A DNA stretch of 64,000 nt from Isoalcanivorax pacificus W11-5. Its GTDB lineage: Bacteria; Pseudomonadota; Gammaproteobacteria; Pseudomonadales; Alcanivoracaceae. A model generated the notes under the pieces. It did no database searches, was not told where the DNA came from, and saw only the letters and a program-made list of their open reading frames with translations. The position numbers were made by a program, and so were the translations under genes. Location of the stretch: NCBI RefSeq assembly GCF_000299335.2, contig NZ_CP004387.1, positions 3,038,001-3,102,000 on the forward strand, in the 5' to 3' direction. This document shows positions 23,481 through 32,134 of the stretch, one piece after another; the stretch's first letter is position 1; each line of letters starts with the position of its first letter.

Positions 23481-24814
23481 CGTGCCGCCTCCACGTGCGC
23501 CTGACGCTGGTCCAGCGGCAGTTGCCTGTCATCCTGTTGCGCCGCCCGCCACCAGGCATGGGCGATCAGGCTCTTTTTCCAGGAATAGAGAATGTGGATG
23601 TCGCCATTACTGGCGCGGATCACATAGGGATAGTCGAACTGCGAGACGCAGAAATCACTGCGGCAGTTATTGCGTACCGCCGCCTGCATCACGCGGTCAC
23701 GCTGATCCTTCGTGGTGGGGCCTTCATCGATGCTCGACAGTGCCGTGCGCACCATGTCGCGGAAACCGTCCACTGACACCGGCGCGTTACGCAGTGCGGC
23801 ATCGTCATGCATGGCATGCAGGGTCTGCCAGGTCTGGCCATGGTCGCGGGTCTCCAGAATATAGAGATCGTCACGCTCCACCGCGTTGTTGTTCGCCACC
23901 AGCAACCAGTGATCCTTACCCAGGCGCACCCCGCCAACGGCAGAGCCCGGATTGGGCAACTGCCCGTCATCCAGCGACGACCAGCTATGGCCGGTATCCC
24001 GGGTATCGCTGCGCCAGAGAATGCCCGGCCGGCTGTTGTTGGCATTGCGCAGAAACGCCACGGCGGAGTCGGGACCGTTGACCAGCACCAGCGGTTGCAG
24101 GGATTCACGCAGCTTGCCGATGCGCGAACGCTCCAGAATGCGGTTGTCTTCGTCCAGCCGCAGCACCTCGCCAAACTTGGCCGCGAATTCGTGGTACACC
24201 GGCAGGCCCAGCGACCCATCCTCGTAGCGGATCGGCGGCGCTTTCACCAGGGTGCTCAGGTTGAAGAACGGCGACGTCACCAGGCCGTCAGAAATGCGCC
24301 AGGTGCTGCCATCGTCAGCGGACTCGGCCACTGCCAGCCGGCTCGCCGCCCAGCCGCCGAAGCTGACCACCACCATGTACAGCCGCAGGCGACCATCCGA
24401 ATCCACCGCCGGCACCACATTGCCCAGCTTGCGCACATAGCGGCCCAGGCCCTCGCTGACCTGCTCGCGGGTCAGCATGACCTGCTCGCCAGTCCAGTCG
24501 CCGGTGGCGGGATCAAACACGGAAGAATGGATATTGACGTCCGCCGAGCCCTCGCGGGTGCCGGCAAACCAGAATGCACGGATACGGCCATCCGGCAGTT
24601 CCACCATGGACGCCGCGTGGGTCTGCATGGTGGCGCCATCGGAGGCGAAGTTGAGCTGCCAGGTATCGTCCGGGGCCGGGGTACGCTGCGAGGGCGCCGG
24701 CACGGCAAACCCCGGCTCCGGATCCCACAGGTGCGCCGGCAGGCCGGCGTAATAGGCCAGCACCAGCAATCCGCCAATCATTAGATGTAGGGTCTTGTTT
24801 TTATGCACTGTCAT
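23477..24814 (-). CDS. Sialidase-like BNR-repeat protein, membrane-anchored
   Basis: A 445-residue protein. One N-terminal helix (HLMIGGLLVLAYYAGL) anchors or exports it, followed by a beta-propeller of the sialidase superfamily with Asp-box motifs ADDGSTW, TRDTGHSW and TRDHGQTW. RIRAFWFAGTREGSADVNIH near residue 75 is typical of the COG4409-type sialidase relatives. Such proteins hydrolyse sialic or related nonulosonic acids, but many bacterial members act on other glycans, so catalytic activity is uncertain. It is the first gene of a two-gene operon. Confidence 0.85.
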   Translation of the reverse strand: MTVHKNKTLHLMIGGLLVLAYYAGLPAHLWDPEPGFAVPAPSQRTPAPDDTWQLNFASDGATMQTHAASMVELPDGRIRAFWFAGTREGSADVNIHSSVFDPATGDWTGEQVMLTREQVSEGLGRYVRKLGNVVPAVDSDGRLRLYMVVVSFGGWAASRLAVAESADDGSTWRISDGLVTSPFFNLSTLVKAPPIRYEDGSLGLPVYHEFAAKFGEVLRLDEDNRILERSRIGKLRESLQPLVLVNGPDSAVAFLRNANNSRPGILWRSDTRDTGHSWSSLDDGQLPNPGSAVGGVRLGKDHWLLVANNNAVERDDLYILETRDHGQTWQTLHAMHDDAALRNAPVSVDGFRDMVRTALSSIDEGPTTKDQRDRVMQAAVRNNCRSDFCVSQFDYPYVIRASNGDIHILYSWKKSLIAHAWWRAAQQDDRQLPLDQRQAHVEAAR

Positions 24815-25072
24815 GGCTGAATCGTTCGGCTATCCGATTTTCTCTGAAGAACACAAGGGGTTATCCGCAAATAAGCCCGGCCCGGGCGGCCCTTAACAAG
24901 CGCCGCCAGTAGAAAGTATGATTCCGGCGCTCAGGCCAGTTTCTTAGTGGCAAGCACCAAAGTCCACAAGTCTAGCAGCACCCGCGCGCTTGTGCTGCCC
25001 CGGCAGCGCTGATAACGTCGATCACTGCGAGTTGCCCGCTAGATAACACCCACAAAAAATGTAGTGCGGGGT

Positions 25073-26809
25073 ATGCCAGTGTCTTTGAGTCTTCAGTCAC
25101 GAGCCCGTTCGGGGGAACCGGGGCCCTCTCGCCTTGCCCGACGCCTGGCTGATCAGGAAGATTTCAGCCGTCTACTGCAGGATACAGCCGACATCGTGGT
25201 CATCACCCAGGACCACCGCGGGCGCGTACTGTCCGTGAACCGCTATGGGCGCTGGCTGTGTGGCAAGGCGCTGACCAATATACGTCGCCGCGCCTTCATC
25301 GACCTGCTCTCTGCTGCCCCCGCCGACCTGCCCGAGCGCCTGACCGAAGTGGCCGAGGGCCGTCATCACGGCTTCCGCCACGAAACAGCCATGCGTCGCG
25401 AAAACGGCGACACCCTGCTGTTGTCCTGGTGGCACACGGCCTGGCACCTGGACGACGGGCGCAAGCGCCGGGTGATCAGCATTGGCCTGGACATCTCCGA
25501 CCAGCGCATCGCCGAGGAGCACATCGGCTGGCTCTCGACCCACGATCCGCTCACCGGCCTGTTCAACCGCCGCCGCTTCATCGAAGAGGGGCGTCGCTGG
25601 CTGTCCGCCACCGCCGCCGGCACCCGGCCCGGGTTCGCCCTGATGCTGCTGGATCTGGATCAGTTCAAGGACATCAACGATCTCAACGGCCACCACCAGG
25701 GTGACCGCCTGCTGCAGGAAGTGGCACGGTTGCTGCGCGACACCCTGCGCCAGTCGGATGTGATTGCCCGCCTGGGTGGCGACGAATTCGGCATCCTGCT
25801 GGCCAGCGATCAGCCGGACGCCATCGAACAAGCCGCCAGCCGGTGCTGCCAGGCCCTGGCCGACCTGTCCGTGCAGCAGGGCGACGCCAACCTGCCCGTC
25901 ACCACCAGCATCGGTATCGGCATCTGCCCACGCGATGGCGAAACCATTGAAGCGTTGCTGGCCAATGCCGACATCGCCATGTACCAGGCGAAGGCGCAAG
26001 GCCGCAACGCCTGGCACGTCTGCAGTGGTGATGACGAGCACCGCGAGCGCATCCACGAGCGGGTCTACTGGGAACAGCGGGTGCGCGAAACCTTGTCCGG
26101 CGATGGCCTGCAAATGCACTTCCAGGCGATCCTCGACATCGCCGACAACGAAATAAGCCACCACGAAGCGCTGCTGCGCGTCAGCGACGGACGCGGCGGT
26201 TTTCTCGCCACCCAGCACCTGATCAATGCCGCCGAACAGTCCGGCATGATCGTGCAGCTGGACGAGCGGGTCATCCAGCAGGTCTGTCACCACCTGGCGG
26301 CGCTCAACCGCGCCGGTATCCGCGCGCAACTGGCGCTGAACCTGTCCGGCATGTCGTTCCGCAATCCGCGCCTGATCAGCCAGGTCCGTCACTGGATACG
26401 GCATTATCAGGTGGACCCGCAGGACATCATTTTCGAGATTACCGAGACCGCCGCACTGGCCGATATCGCCGCCACCATCGAAGTGATGCAGGCACTGAAG
26501 ACACTCGGCTGCCGCTTTGCGCTGGATGACTTCGGCGTTGGTTTTTCGTCCCTCTACTATTTGAAAAAACTGCCGGTGGATTTCGTCAAGATCGACGGTT
26601 CGTTCATCCGTCATCTGCACGAAAACGACGAGCACAAAGTGCTGATCCAGGCACTGGTGGATGTAGCACGGGCATTCCGTTTGAAGACCGTCGCGGAATT
26701 CGTCGAGAACCCGGCGATTCTCGATATTCTTCGCGAACTTGGCGTGGACTATGCGCAGGGCTATCACATCGATCGGCCACAGGCGTTCGACACGCTCTGG
26801 CCGGCATGA
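25073..26809 (+). CDS. PAS-GGDEF-EAL protein, c-di-GMP synthase/phosphodiesterase
   Basis: A 578-residue protein. A PAS-like domain (about 25-140, beginning DFSRLLQDTADIVVITQD) leads to a GGDEF domain with intact ARLGGDEFGILL and an upstream RxxD inhibitory site (RQSD, five residues before GGDEF). The EAL domain has EALLR, LNLSGMSFRNP, EITETAAL and DDFGVGFSSLYY, so both activities look possible. There are no membrane helices. The start is uncertain between ATG 25073 and GTG 25064; neither has a good ribosome-binding site. It is divergent from the sialidase operon across 258 bases in which I see no clear promoter. Confidence 0.92.
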   Translation: MPVSLSLQSRARSGEPGPSRLARRLADQEDFSRLLQDTADIVVITQDHRGRVLSVNRYGRWLCGKALTNIRRRAFIDLLSAAPADLPERLTEVAEGRHHGFRHETAMRRENGDTLLLSWWHTAWHLDDGRKRRVISIGLDISDQRIAEEHIGWLSTHDPLTGLFNRRRFIEEGRRWLSATAAGTRPGFALMLLDLDQFKDINDLNGHHQGDRLLQEVARLLRDTLRQSDVIARLGGDEFGILLASDQPDAIEQAASRCCQALADLSVQQGDANLPVTTSIGIGICPRDGETIEALLANADIAMYQAKAQGRNAWHVCSGDDEHRERIHERVYWEQRVRETLSGDGLQMHFQAILDIADNEISHHEALLRVSDGRGGFLATQHLINAAEQSGMIVQLDERVIQQVCHHLAALNRAGIRAQLALNLSGMSFRNPRLISQVRHWIRHYQVDPQDIIFEITETAALADIAATIEVMQALKTLGCRFALDDFGVGFSSLYYLKKLPVDFVKIDGSFIRHLHENDEHKVLIQALVDVARAFRLKTVAEFVENPAILDILRELGVDYAQGYHIDRPQAFDTLWPA

Positions 26810-26959
26810 CCGCCTGTCCTTTTTTACAAGTCCGGGCTTTGCGCGGCGGCCGTTTCGGAGATACTGACGCGGCCCCGCCCTCCCGACACAGCACCTGGCG
26901 CGCGGCACAACCCGCAGAATACAAACGGACTTGAGCTTCGCGCCGGAGGACACCGCACC

Positions 26960-27721
26960 ATGACACGGCACGCTTCTGCCCAGTGCAGCTTCTTTTCGCT
27001 CACCACCATCGCCTGGATAGCGCTCGCCTGTTGTCTGCTGCTGGCGGCGCCGGCCGGGCACGCGGCAGGTGACCTGGAAGCGCTGGATGACAGCTGGCGG
27101 CTGGTCAGCGACCGCAACGATATCCAGGTCTACATGCGTCACCGTGACGACACCCGCCTGAAAACCTTCCGCGGCGTGACCCAATTCAAACTGACAGACC
27201 AGTACGCACTGGTGGCCGTGCTGAACGATTACGACGCCTATCCGCGCTGGCTGCATTTCGTCGACAGTGCCGAAGAGATCGGCCGCGAATCCGACCTGCT
27301 GCGCTATCTGCGCTTCACCACCCTGCTGCCCTGGCCACTGGCCAACCGCGAAGCGGTACTGCGCGCCGACGTGCGCGAAATCCGTAGCCAGGACGAGCAG
27401 CGCGTGGAAGTGCTGCTGAGCAACGCCCCGGACCGGCTGCCGTCGAATGAGGACTACATCCGTTTCCCCGAAATGCAGGGCATCTTCGGCGCCCGCGATC
27501 TCGGTAACGATACGGTCGAAATCACCTATCAACTGGTGCTGGACCCGGGCGGCTATATCCCTGCCTGGCTGGCCAACATCCTGCTGCGCGATGCCCCCTA
27601 CTTCACGCTGGACCGGCTGCGCCGCATCGTGAAACGCCCGGAATATCAGGGGCATTACTACGACTACATCCATCTCAAGGGACCAGGCAGCCTGCCGCAC
27701 GAAGCTGACCCGGAAACGTAA
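26960..27721 (+). CDS. Exported START/SRPBCC-domain protein
   Basis: A 253-residue protein with a signal peptide ending near AGHAAG (residue 32) and a mature START-like domain, recognisable from DSWRLVSDRNDIQVYMRH, GVTQFKLTDQYALVAVLNDYDAYPRWLHF and VEITYQLVLDPGGYIPAWLAN. START domains enclose a hydrophobic pocket for lipids or polyketides, so a periplasmic lipid-binding role is likely. GGAGG lies upstream of the ATG. The next operon begins with a phospholipid acyltransferase, but a repeat element separates the two. Confidence 0.85.
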   Translation: MTRHASAQCSFFSLTTIAWIALACCLLLAAPAGHAAGDLEALDDSWRLVSDRNDIQVYMRHRDDTRLKTFRGVTQFKLTDQYALVAVLNDYDAYPRWLHFVDSAEEIGRESDLLRYLRFTTLLPWPLANREAVLRADVREIRSQDEQRVEVLLSNAPDRLPSNEDYIRFPEMQGIFGARDLGNDTVEITYQLVLDPGGYIPAWLANILLRDAPYFTLDRLRRIVKRPEYQGHYYDYIHLKGPGSLPHEADPET

Positions 27722-27805
27722 CAATTCCCTCCCGAGAAATGTGCCCGGCGCCAGCGTTGCGCTATCATCCCAGGGCCGGCGGCATCAGGCCGGCCTTTAG
27801 CATGG

Positions 27806-27866
27806 TGTTGAAAAAGTCTCTTTGAGGCTTTTTCAAGCCGTCAGCACAGGCTGTTTTTCAACAGCC
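27806..27866. repeat. MITE-like repeat, short copy with internal deletion
   Basis: The left end TGTTGAAAAAGTCTC and the right end CTGTTTTTCAACAGCC form imperfect terminal inverted repeats. Next to the left end is a small hairpin (AAAAAGTCTC with GAGGCTTTTT). The reverse complement of the copy at 50066-50210 matches both ends closely; the middle, about 85 bases there, is absent here. It lies between the START gene and the acyltransferase gene. Confidence 0.85.
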
Positions 27867-27913
27867 TGTCAGAGCGCTGGTCCGGTCAGCGACAGGGTAT
27901 GGGAGAGCCCGCA

Positions 27914-28657
27914 ATGCCACGACTGCTTTACACCCTCTATATCTGGCTGGTGTTCGTGCCGGCAATGCTGATCATCACACTGGCGATGGGCCTGCTGTGT
28001 CTGGCGAGCGCGCCCTTTATCGGCCCTCGCCAGGCCGGGCGCCTGTGCGCAGTGCCCTGGGCACGCGCCGGGCTGCTGCTGTCTGGTGTGTCGGTCAGCG
28101 TGGAAGGCCAGGCGCACGCACGTCCGGGCCAGAGCTACGTGATCGTCGCCAATCATCTCAGCCACTTCGATATCTGGGTGCTCTACGGCTACCTGGGCAT
28201 GGACATCCGCTGGGTAGCCAAGCAGGAGGTGCGGCGTATCCCCATCGTCGGTATTTCCTGCGTGGCGCTGGGACATATCTTCATCGACCGTTCGCATCCG
28301 GACCGCGCCATTGCCAGCCTGCGGGCAGCACAACAGCAGGTCAGCCACGGCACCTGCATCCTCTTTTTCCCGGAAGGCACCCGCAGCCGTGATGGCCAGC
28401 CCCGGGCATTCAAGAAGGGCGCCTTCCGCATGGCGGCGGACCTGGGGCTGCCGGTCCTGCCGATCACCCTGTCCGGCACCCGCGACGTCCTGCCTGCGGA
28501 CAGCCTCCACCTGTCGCCCGGCCACGCGCATATCTGCATCCATCCGCCCATCGCCGCACGCGGCAACAGCGACGAGGCCGTCGAGGCCCTGCTGCAGGAA
28601 AGCCGCGAGCGGATCATCAGCGGCCAGTCCCGCAGCGACGCCATCATCGCCCAGTAA
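27914..28657 (+). CDS. 1-acyl-sn-glycerol-3-phosphate acyltransferase (PlsC-like)
   Basis: A 247-residue membrane acyltransferase that transfers an acyl chain to lysophosphatidate. One N-terminal helix (about 8-30) precedes the NHLSHFD motif (H81, D86) and the FPEGTRSRDG motif near residue 155, both required for catalysis and phosphate binding. The ATG at 27914 has GGGAG upstream; an ATG at 27899 is possible. The upstream repeat element separates it from the START gene. Confidence 0.88.
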   Translation: MPRLLYTLYIWLVFVPAMLIITLAMGLLCLASAPFIGPRQAGRLCAVPWARAGLLLSGVSVSVEGQAHARPGQSYVIVANHLSHFDIWVLYGYLGMDIRWVAKQEVRRIPIVGISCVALGHIFIDRSHPDRAIASLRAAQQQVSHGTCILFFPEGTRSRDGQPRAFKKGAFRMAADLGLPVLPITLSGTRDVLPADSLHLSPGHAHICIHPPIAARGNSDEAVEALLQESRERIISGQSRSDAIIAQ

Positions 28658-28697
28658 TCTGCCGCAGCGCCCGGTCTGCCGGGCCTTCCGGTCATTG

Positions 28698-28786
28698 TGA
28701 CATGGCCTCATGTCAAAATTGGCCCACATTGCCTGCCCGCAGTGGGTACACTGCCTCCCCAACGACAATGACATTCGCCACTGTCA
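28698..28786. promoter_or_regulatory. Two TGACA/TGTCA inverted repeats upstream of the SDR gene
   Basis: TGACATG-GCCT-CATGTCA (28698-28715) is a 7-bp inverted repeat, and TGACA-N8-TGTCA (28769-28786) is a second, related site. Both lie in the 157-base gap before the SDR gene. The repeated use of TGACA and TGTCA half-sites suggests an operator for a dimeric, perhaps TetR-like, regulator; no regulator gene is adjacent. Confidence 0.45.
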
Positions 28787-28814
28787 CTATTGACGGATAG
28801 CAGAGAGGGTCACC

Positions 28815-29657
28815 ATGAAGGTACTGGAAAACCGCGTCGCCGTGATTACCGGCGCTGCCTCGGGGATTGGCAAGGCACTGGCGGAACAGCTGGCTGCGGC
28901 AGGCTGCCGGCTGGCCATTTCCGATGTGAACAGCAAGGATCTCGAGGCGCTGGCCAAGACCCTGCGTGCCAATGGCCATGAAGTGCACAGCGAAAAGCTG
29001 GACGTCGCCGACCGCCAGGCCTTCTACGACTACGCCGAGCGGGTACACGCCCACTACGGTCAGGTGAACCTGGTCATCAACAACGCCGGTGTGGCGCTGG
29101 GCGCCACCGTTGAAGACATGAACTACGATGATTTCGAGTGGCTCATGGGCATCAACTTCTGGGGCGTGGTGTACGGCACCAAGGCATTCCTGCCGTTCCT
29201 GAAAGAAGCCGACGAAGCCCATATCGTCAACATTTCCAGCGTATTCGGTCTGGTCGGCATTCCGACCCAGTCGGCCTATAACGCTGCCAAGTTCGCCGTG
29301 CGGGGCTTTACCGAATCACTGCGCATGGAACTGGAGATCGAGGGCGGCCGTGTGTCCTGCTCCTGCGTGCACCCCGGCGGCATCAAGACCAATATTGCCC
29401 GCAACGCACGCATGAACGATGTCTCCCACATCACCGGAGCCGATGCCGAGAAATCCATCGCCGATTTTGAGAAGATGTTCCGCACCACGGCCGCCGACGC
29501 CGCCAGCACCATCATCAATGGTGTGCGCCGCAACAAGCGCCGTATCCTGATCGGCGGTGATGCGTACGCCATCGACACCATGCAGCGCACCCTGCCGACC
29601 CTGTATCAGCGCCTGATCGTCAACGGCCAGAAGCTGATGCGCAAGCGCCAGGCCTGA
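28815..29657 (+). CDS. Short-chain dehydrogenase/reductase
   Basis: A 280-residue classical SDR. The cofactor site TGAASGIG is at residues 12-19, NNAG near 90, the catalytic serine in NISSVFG and the YNAAK pair near 157-161. An Asp at the end of the second strand (ISDVNSKDLEA) may favour NAD(H). The C-terminal 45 residues (GVRRNKRRILIGGDAYAIDT) resemble SDRs acting on fatty or steroid substrates in hydrocarbon-using bacteria; the substrate is not known. The gene is flanked by an operator-like region and a strong hairpin, so it is probably monocistronic. Confidence 0.93.
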   Translation: MKVLENRVAVITGAASGIGKALAEQLAAAGCRLAISDVNSKDLEALAKTLRANGHEVHSEKLDVADRQAFYDYAERVHAHYGQVNLVINNAGVALGATVEDMNYDDFEWLMGINFWGVVYGTKAFLPFLKEADEAHIVNISSVFGLVGIPTQSAYNAAKFAVRGFTESLRMELEIEGGRVSCSCVHPGGIKTNIARNARMNDVSHITGADAEKSIADFEKMFRTTAADAASTIINGVRRNKRRILIGGDAYAIDTMQRTLPTLYQRLIVNGQKLMRKRQA

Positions 29658-29668
29658 TCGTCGCCAGC

Positions 29669-29695
29669 GATGACGGGGCAAGGCGCCCCGTCATC
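29669..29695 (+). terminator. Strong hairpin between the SDR and DUF938 genes
   Basis: A perfect 11-bp stem, GATGACGGGGC with GCCCCGTCATC, with loop AAGGC, ends 13 bases before the next ATG. There is no U-tract, so it may act as a pause or processing site as much as a terminator. Confidence 0.5.
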
Positions 29696-29708
29696 CTGTG
29701 AGGCTTTC

Positions 29709-30299
29709 ATGGACAAACCCTACGCGCCGTCCTGTGACAACAATCGCGGCCCCATCCTGGCCGTGCTGCAGCAATACTTCACCGCCCCCGCCACCGTCCT
29801 CGAGCTGGGCAGTGGCACCGGCCAGCATGCCGCCTGGCTGCCGGCCCATCTGCCGCACCTCACCTGGCAGCCTTCCGAACTGGCCGACAACCTGCCCGGC
29901 ATCCGTGCCTGGCTCAACGATGCCGCACTCCCGAACGTGGCCGCCCCCATCCCGCTGGACATGGCCGCGCCCTGGCCGGCACTGGACTTCGACCATCTGT
30001 TCAGCGTCAACACCTTCCACATCCTCGCCGCCGACGAGGTGGCCCGCGCCATCGCCACCGGCGGCGCGCGCCTGCCGGCCGGCGGCCTGTTTGTGGTCTA
30101 CGGGCCGTTCAATTACGATGGCGACTTCACATCGGACAGCAATGCCCGCTTTGATGGCTGGCTGCGCGCGCGCAATCCGGCCTCTGGTCTGCGGGATCAG
30201 GGTTGGGTCGTTGAGCAGATGCAGACCGCCGGGCTGACCCTGATTGCGGATCACGCCATGCCGGCCAACAATCGCACGCTGGTGTTCAGAAAAGCCTGA
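29709..30299 (+). CDS. DUF938 family SAM-dependent methyltransferase-like protein
   Basis: A 196-residue class I methyltransferase fold. PYAPSCDNNRGPILAVLQQY opens the protein, as in DUF938, followed by the SAM-binding VLELGSGTGQHAAWL (about 33-47), and later LFVVYGPFNYDGDFTSDSNA and WLRARNPASGLRDQ, which are the family signature. The substrate is unknown. The ATG at 29709 is used because the family match begins there. Confidence 0.9.
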   Translation: MDKPYAPSCDNNRGPILAVLQQYFTAPATVLELGSGTGQHAAWLPAHLPHLTWQPSELADNLPGIRAWLNDAALPNVAAPIPLDMAAPWPALDFDHLFSVNTFHILAADEVARAIATGGARLPAGGLFVVYGPFNYDGDFTSDSNARFDGWLRARNPASGLRDQGWVVEQMQTAGLTLIADHAMPANNRTLVFRKA

Positions 30300-30321
30300 C
30301 GGTAAAACCGTCGCCCTTTTT
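30298..30321 (+). terminator. Terminator after the DUF938 gene
   Basis: Stem GACGGT/ACCGTC with loop AAA begins at the stop codon and is followed by GCCC and TTTTT. An alternative pairing (GGTAAA with TTTACC) is also possible. Confidence 0.45.
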
Positions 30322-30407
30322 ACCACTGTGCATTTCAGGGCCGGCAGGCCCTACAATAACGGCCTTGCCGCGCAGCCCGACGGACAGACCACAGATAGAA
30401 GAGACCC

Positions 30408-31784
30408 ATGCCGAACAGCGATAAGAGCTGGACCCTGGAGCAGTTCCAGGTCGCCCCCAAAGAAGGCGAAACACGTTTTCACGATTTCGATCTTGAGTTG
30501 CCGCTGATGCGCGGCATTGCCGAGCAGGGCTTTTCCTACTGCACGCCGATCCAGGCGCAGGTCCTGGCGCACACCCTCGCCGGCGCCGACGCCATTGGCC
30601 GCGCCCAGACCGGCACCGGCAAGACCGCCGCCTTCCTGATCACCATCATCAACGACCTGCTCAAGCATCCGGTCACGGTCAAGCGCTACGCTGGTGAACC
30701 ACGGGCACTGATCGTCGCACCGACCCGCGAACTGGCACTGCAGATCGAGAAAGATGCCCGCGGCCTGTGCAAGTACACCGACCTGCGCGTCATGAGCGTG
30801 GTGGGCGGCATGAACTTCAACCGCCAGCAGGAGCGCCTGCAGAAATCCGTTATCGATATCCTGGTGTCGACACCGGGCCGGCTGCTGGACTTCTGCAACC
30901 GCCGCGACCTGTGGCTGGACCGTGTCGAAGTGCTGGTGCTGGATGAAGCCGACCGCATGCTCGACATGGGTTTCATTCCTGATGTGAAGCGCATCGTGCG
31001 CTACACCCCGGTCTCGGACTATCGCCAGACACTGCTGTTCTCCGCCACGTTCAACCAGGACGTGATGAACCTGGCCAAGCGCTGGACCCAGCACGCCGAA
31101 GTCGTGGAAATCGAACCGACGCAGGTCACCACCGAAACCGTGGAACAGAAAGTCTTCATCACCGAGACTTCGAAGAAGTACAACCTGCTGCACAACCTGA
31201 TCGTCAAGGAAGACCTGGACAAGGTCATGGTGTTCGCCAACCGCCGCGACATCACCCGCCGGCTGTGCGAACGCCTGCAGAAGAAAGGCATCAACGCCGC
31301 CATGATTTCCGGCGACGTGCCGCAGAACCAGCGCCTGAAGACGCTGGAGCGTTTCCGTGGCGGCAAGGTGCGCGTGCTGATCGCCACCGACGTGGCCGGC
31401 CGTGGCATCCACATCGACGGTGTGTCCCATGTGGTGAACTACAACCTGCCGGAAGATCCGGAAGACTACGTGCACCGTATCGGCCGGACCGGCCGTGCCG
31501 GCGCCAGCGGCACCTCGATCAGCTTCGCCTGCGAGGACGACGCCTTCCTGCTGCCGGAGCTGGAGAAAGCCATCGGCATGAAGCTGGATTGCATCTATCC
31601 GCCGGAGGAACTGCTCGGCGATCCGGAGCCGGTGACCCAGCCAAAACCGGCGCAGCAACCCGCCACTGACAGCCCTGAAACCTCCGGACCCGAAGCGGAC
31701 ACGGCGACAGCCACCGCAGACAGCACGGACAACGGCACTGACGAGCGCAGCGGAACCCACGCCGATGAACCCGCCCGAAATTGA
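30408..31784 (+). CDS. rhlB: DEAD-box RNA helicase, RhlB-like
   Basis: A 458-residue helicase with all DEAD-box motifs: AQTGTGKT (I), PTRELALQI (Ia), [20 protein letters not shown] (II), SATF (III), and in the second lobe [12 protein letters not shown] and [10 protein letters not shown]. It unwinds short RNA duplexes; RhlB proteins often serve mRNA decay with RNase E. The last 60 residues are a Thr/Ala/Pro/Glu-rich disordered tail. The 3' end overlaps glpE by 20 bases. RhlB rather than RhlE is suggested by the N-terminus ([19 protein letters not shown]). Confidence 0.9.
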   Translation: MPNSDKSWTLEQFQVAPKEGETRFHDFDLELPLMRGIAEQGFSYCTPIQAQVLAHTLAGADAIGRAQTGTGKTAAFLITIINDLLKHPVTVKRYAGEPRALIVAPTRELALQIEKDARGLCKYTDLRVMSVVGGMNFNRQQERLQKSVIDILVSTPGRLLDFCNRRDLWLDRVEVLVLDEADRMLDMGFIPDVKRIVRYTPVSDYRQTLLFSATFNQDVMNLAKRWTQHAEVVEIEPTQVTTETVEQKVFITETSKKYNLLHNLIVKEDLDKVMVFANRRDITRRLCERLQKKGINAAMISGDVPQNQRLKTLERFRGGKVRVLIATDVAGRGIHIDGVSHVVNYNLPEDPEDYVHRIGRTGRAGASGTSISFACEDDAFLLPELEKAIGMKLDCIYPPEELLGDPEPVTQPKPAQQPATDSPETSGPEADTATATADSTDNGTDERSGTHADEPARN

Positions 31785-32085
31785 TCCGCGTGACGCGCAC
31801 GCCCTGCTGGAACAGGGCGATGCCCTGTTCGTGGACATCCGCGACCCGGCCAGCCACGCCAGCGCCCGCATTCGCGATGCCCAGCCACTGAGCCAGGCCA
31901 ATGTGGAAGACTTTCTGGCCAGCACTGACCGCCACCGCACGCTCGTGGTGTACTGCTACCACGGCCGCAGCAGCCTGGACGCCACCGCGTTCCTGCAAAG
32001 CGAAGGCTTTGCGGGGGCCATCAGCCTGAGCGGCGGCTTTGAACACTGGCGGCAGATCTACCCCGATACCTGCATCAATGCCTGA
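31765..32085 (+). CDS. glpE: Thiosulfate sulfurtransferase GlpE (rhodanese)
   Basis: A 106-residue single-domain rhodanese. The active-site loop CYHGRSS with C64 is characteristic of GlpE, which transfers sulfur from thiosulfate to cyanide, thioredoxin or other thiols. [15 protein letters not shown] near the N-terminus is the usual rhodanese block. The start lies within the last codons of rhlB (20-base overlap), so translation is probably coupled although the functions are unrelated. Confidence 0.93.
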   Translation: MNPPEIDPRDAHALLEQGDALFVDIRDPASHASARIRDAQPLSQANVEDFLASTDRHRTLVVYCYHGRSSLDATAFLQSEGFAGAISLSGGFEHWRQIYPDTCINA

Positions 32086-32089
32086 TACA

Positions 32090-32115
32090 ACAAGGCGGGC
32101 TTGCGCCCGCCTTGT
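32090..32115. terminator. Bidirectional terminator between glpE and the PhoH gene
   Basis: A perfect 11-bp stem, ACAAGGCGGGC with GCCCGCCTTGT, encloses TTGC. It sits between two convergent genes. Confidence 0.75.
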
Positions 32116-32134
32116 CTCACCTGTGAAACATCCC

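Noticed and set aside
21317-24814. Complete sialic acid uptake and catabolism locus
   Set aside because: No nanA, nanE, nanK or nagA-like genes are in the window, and the sialidase activity itself is unproven.
25172-27724. An 850-codon open frame on the minus strand
   Set aside because: It runs antisense to the GGDEF-EAL and START genes, has no recognisable domain, and its composition (His/Gln/Val-rich) is that of a shadow frame in GC-rich DNA.
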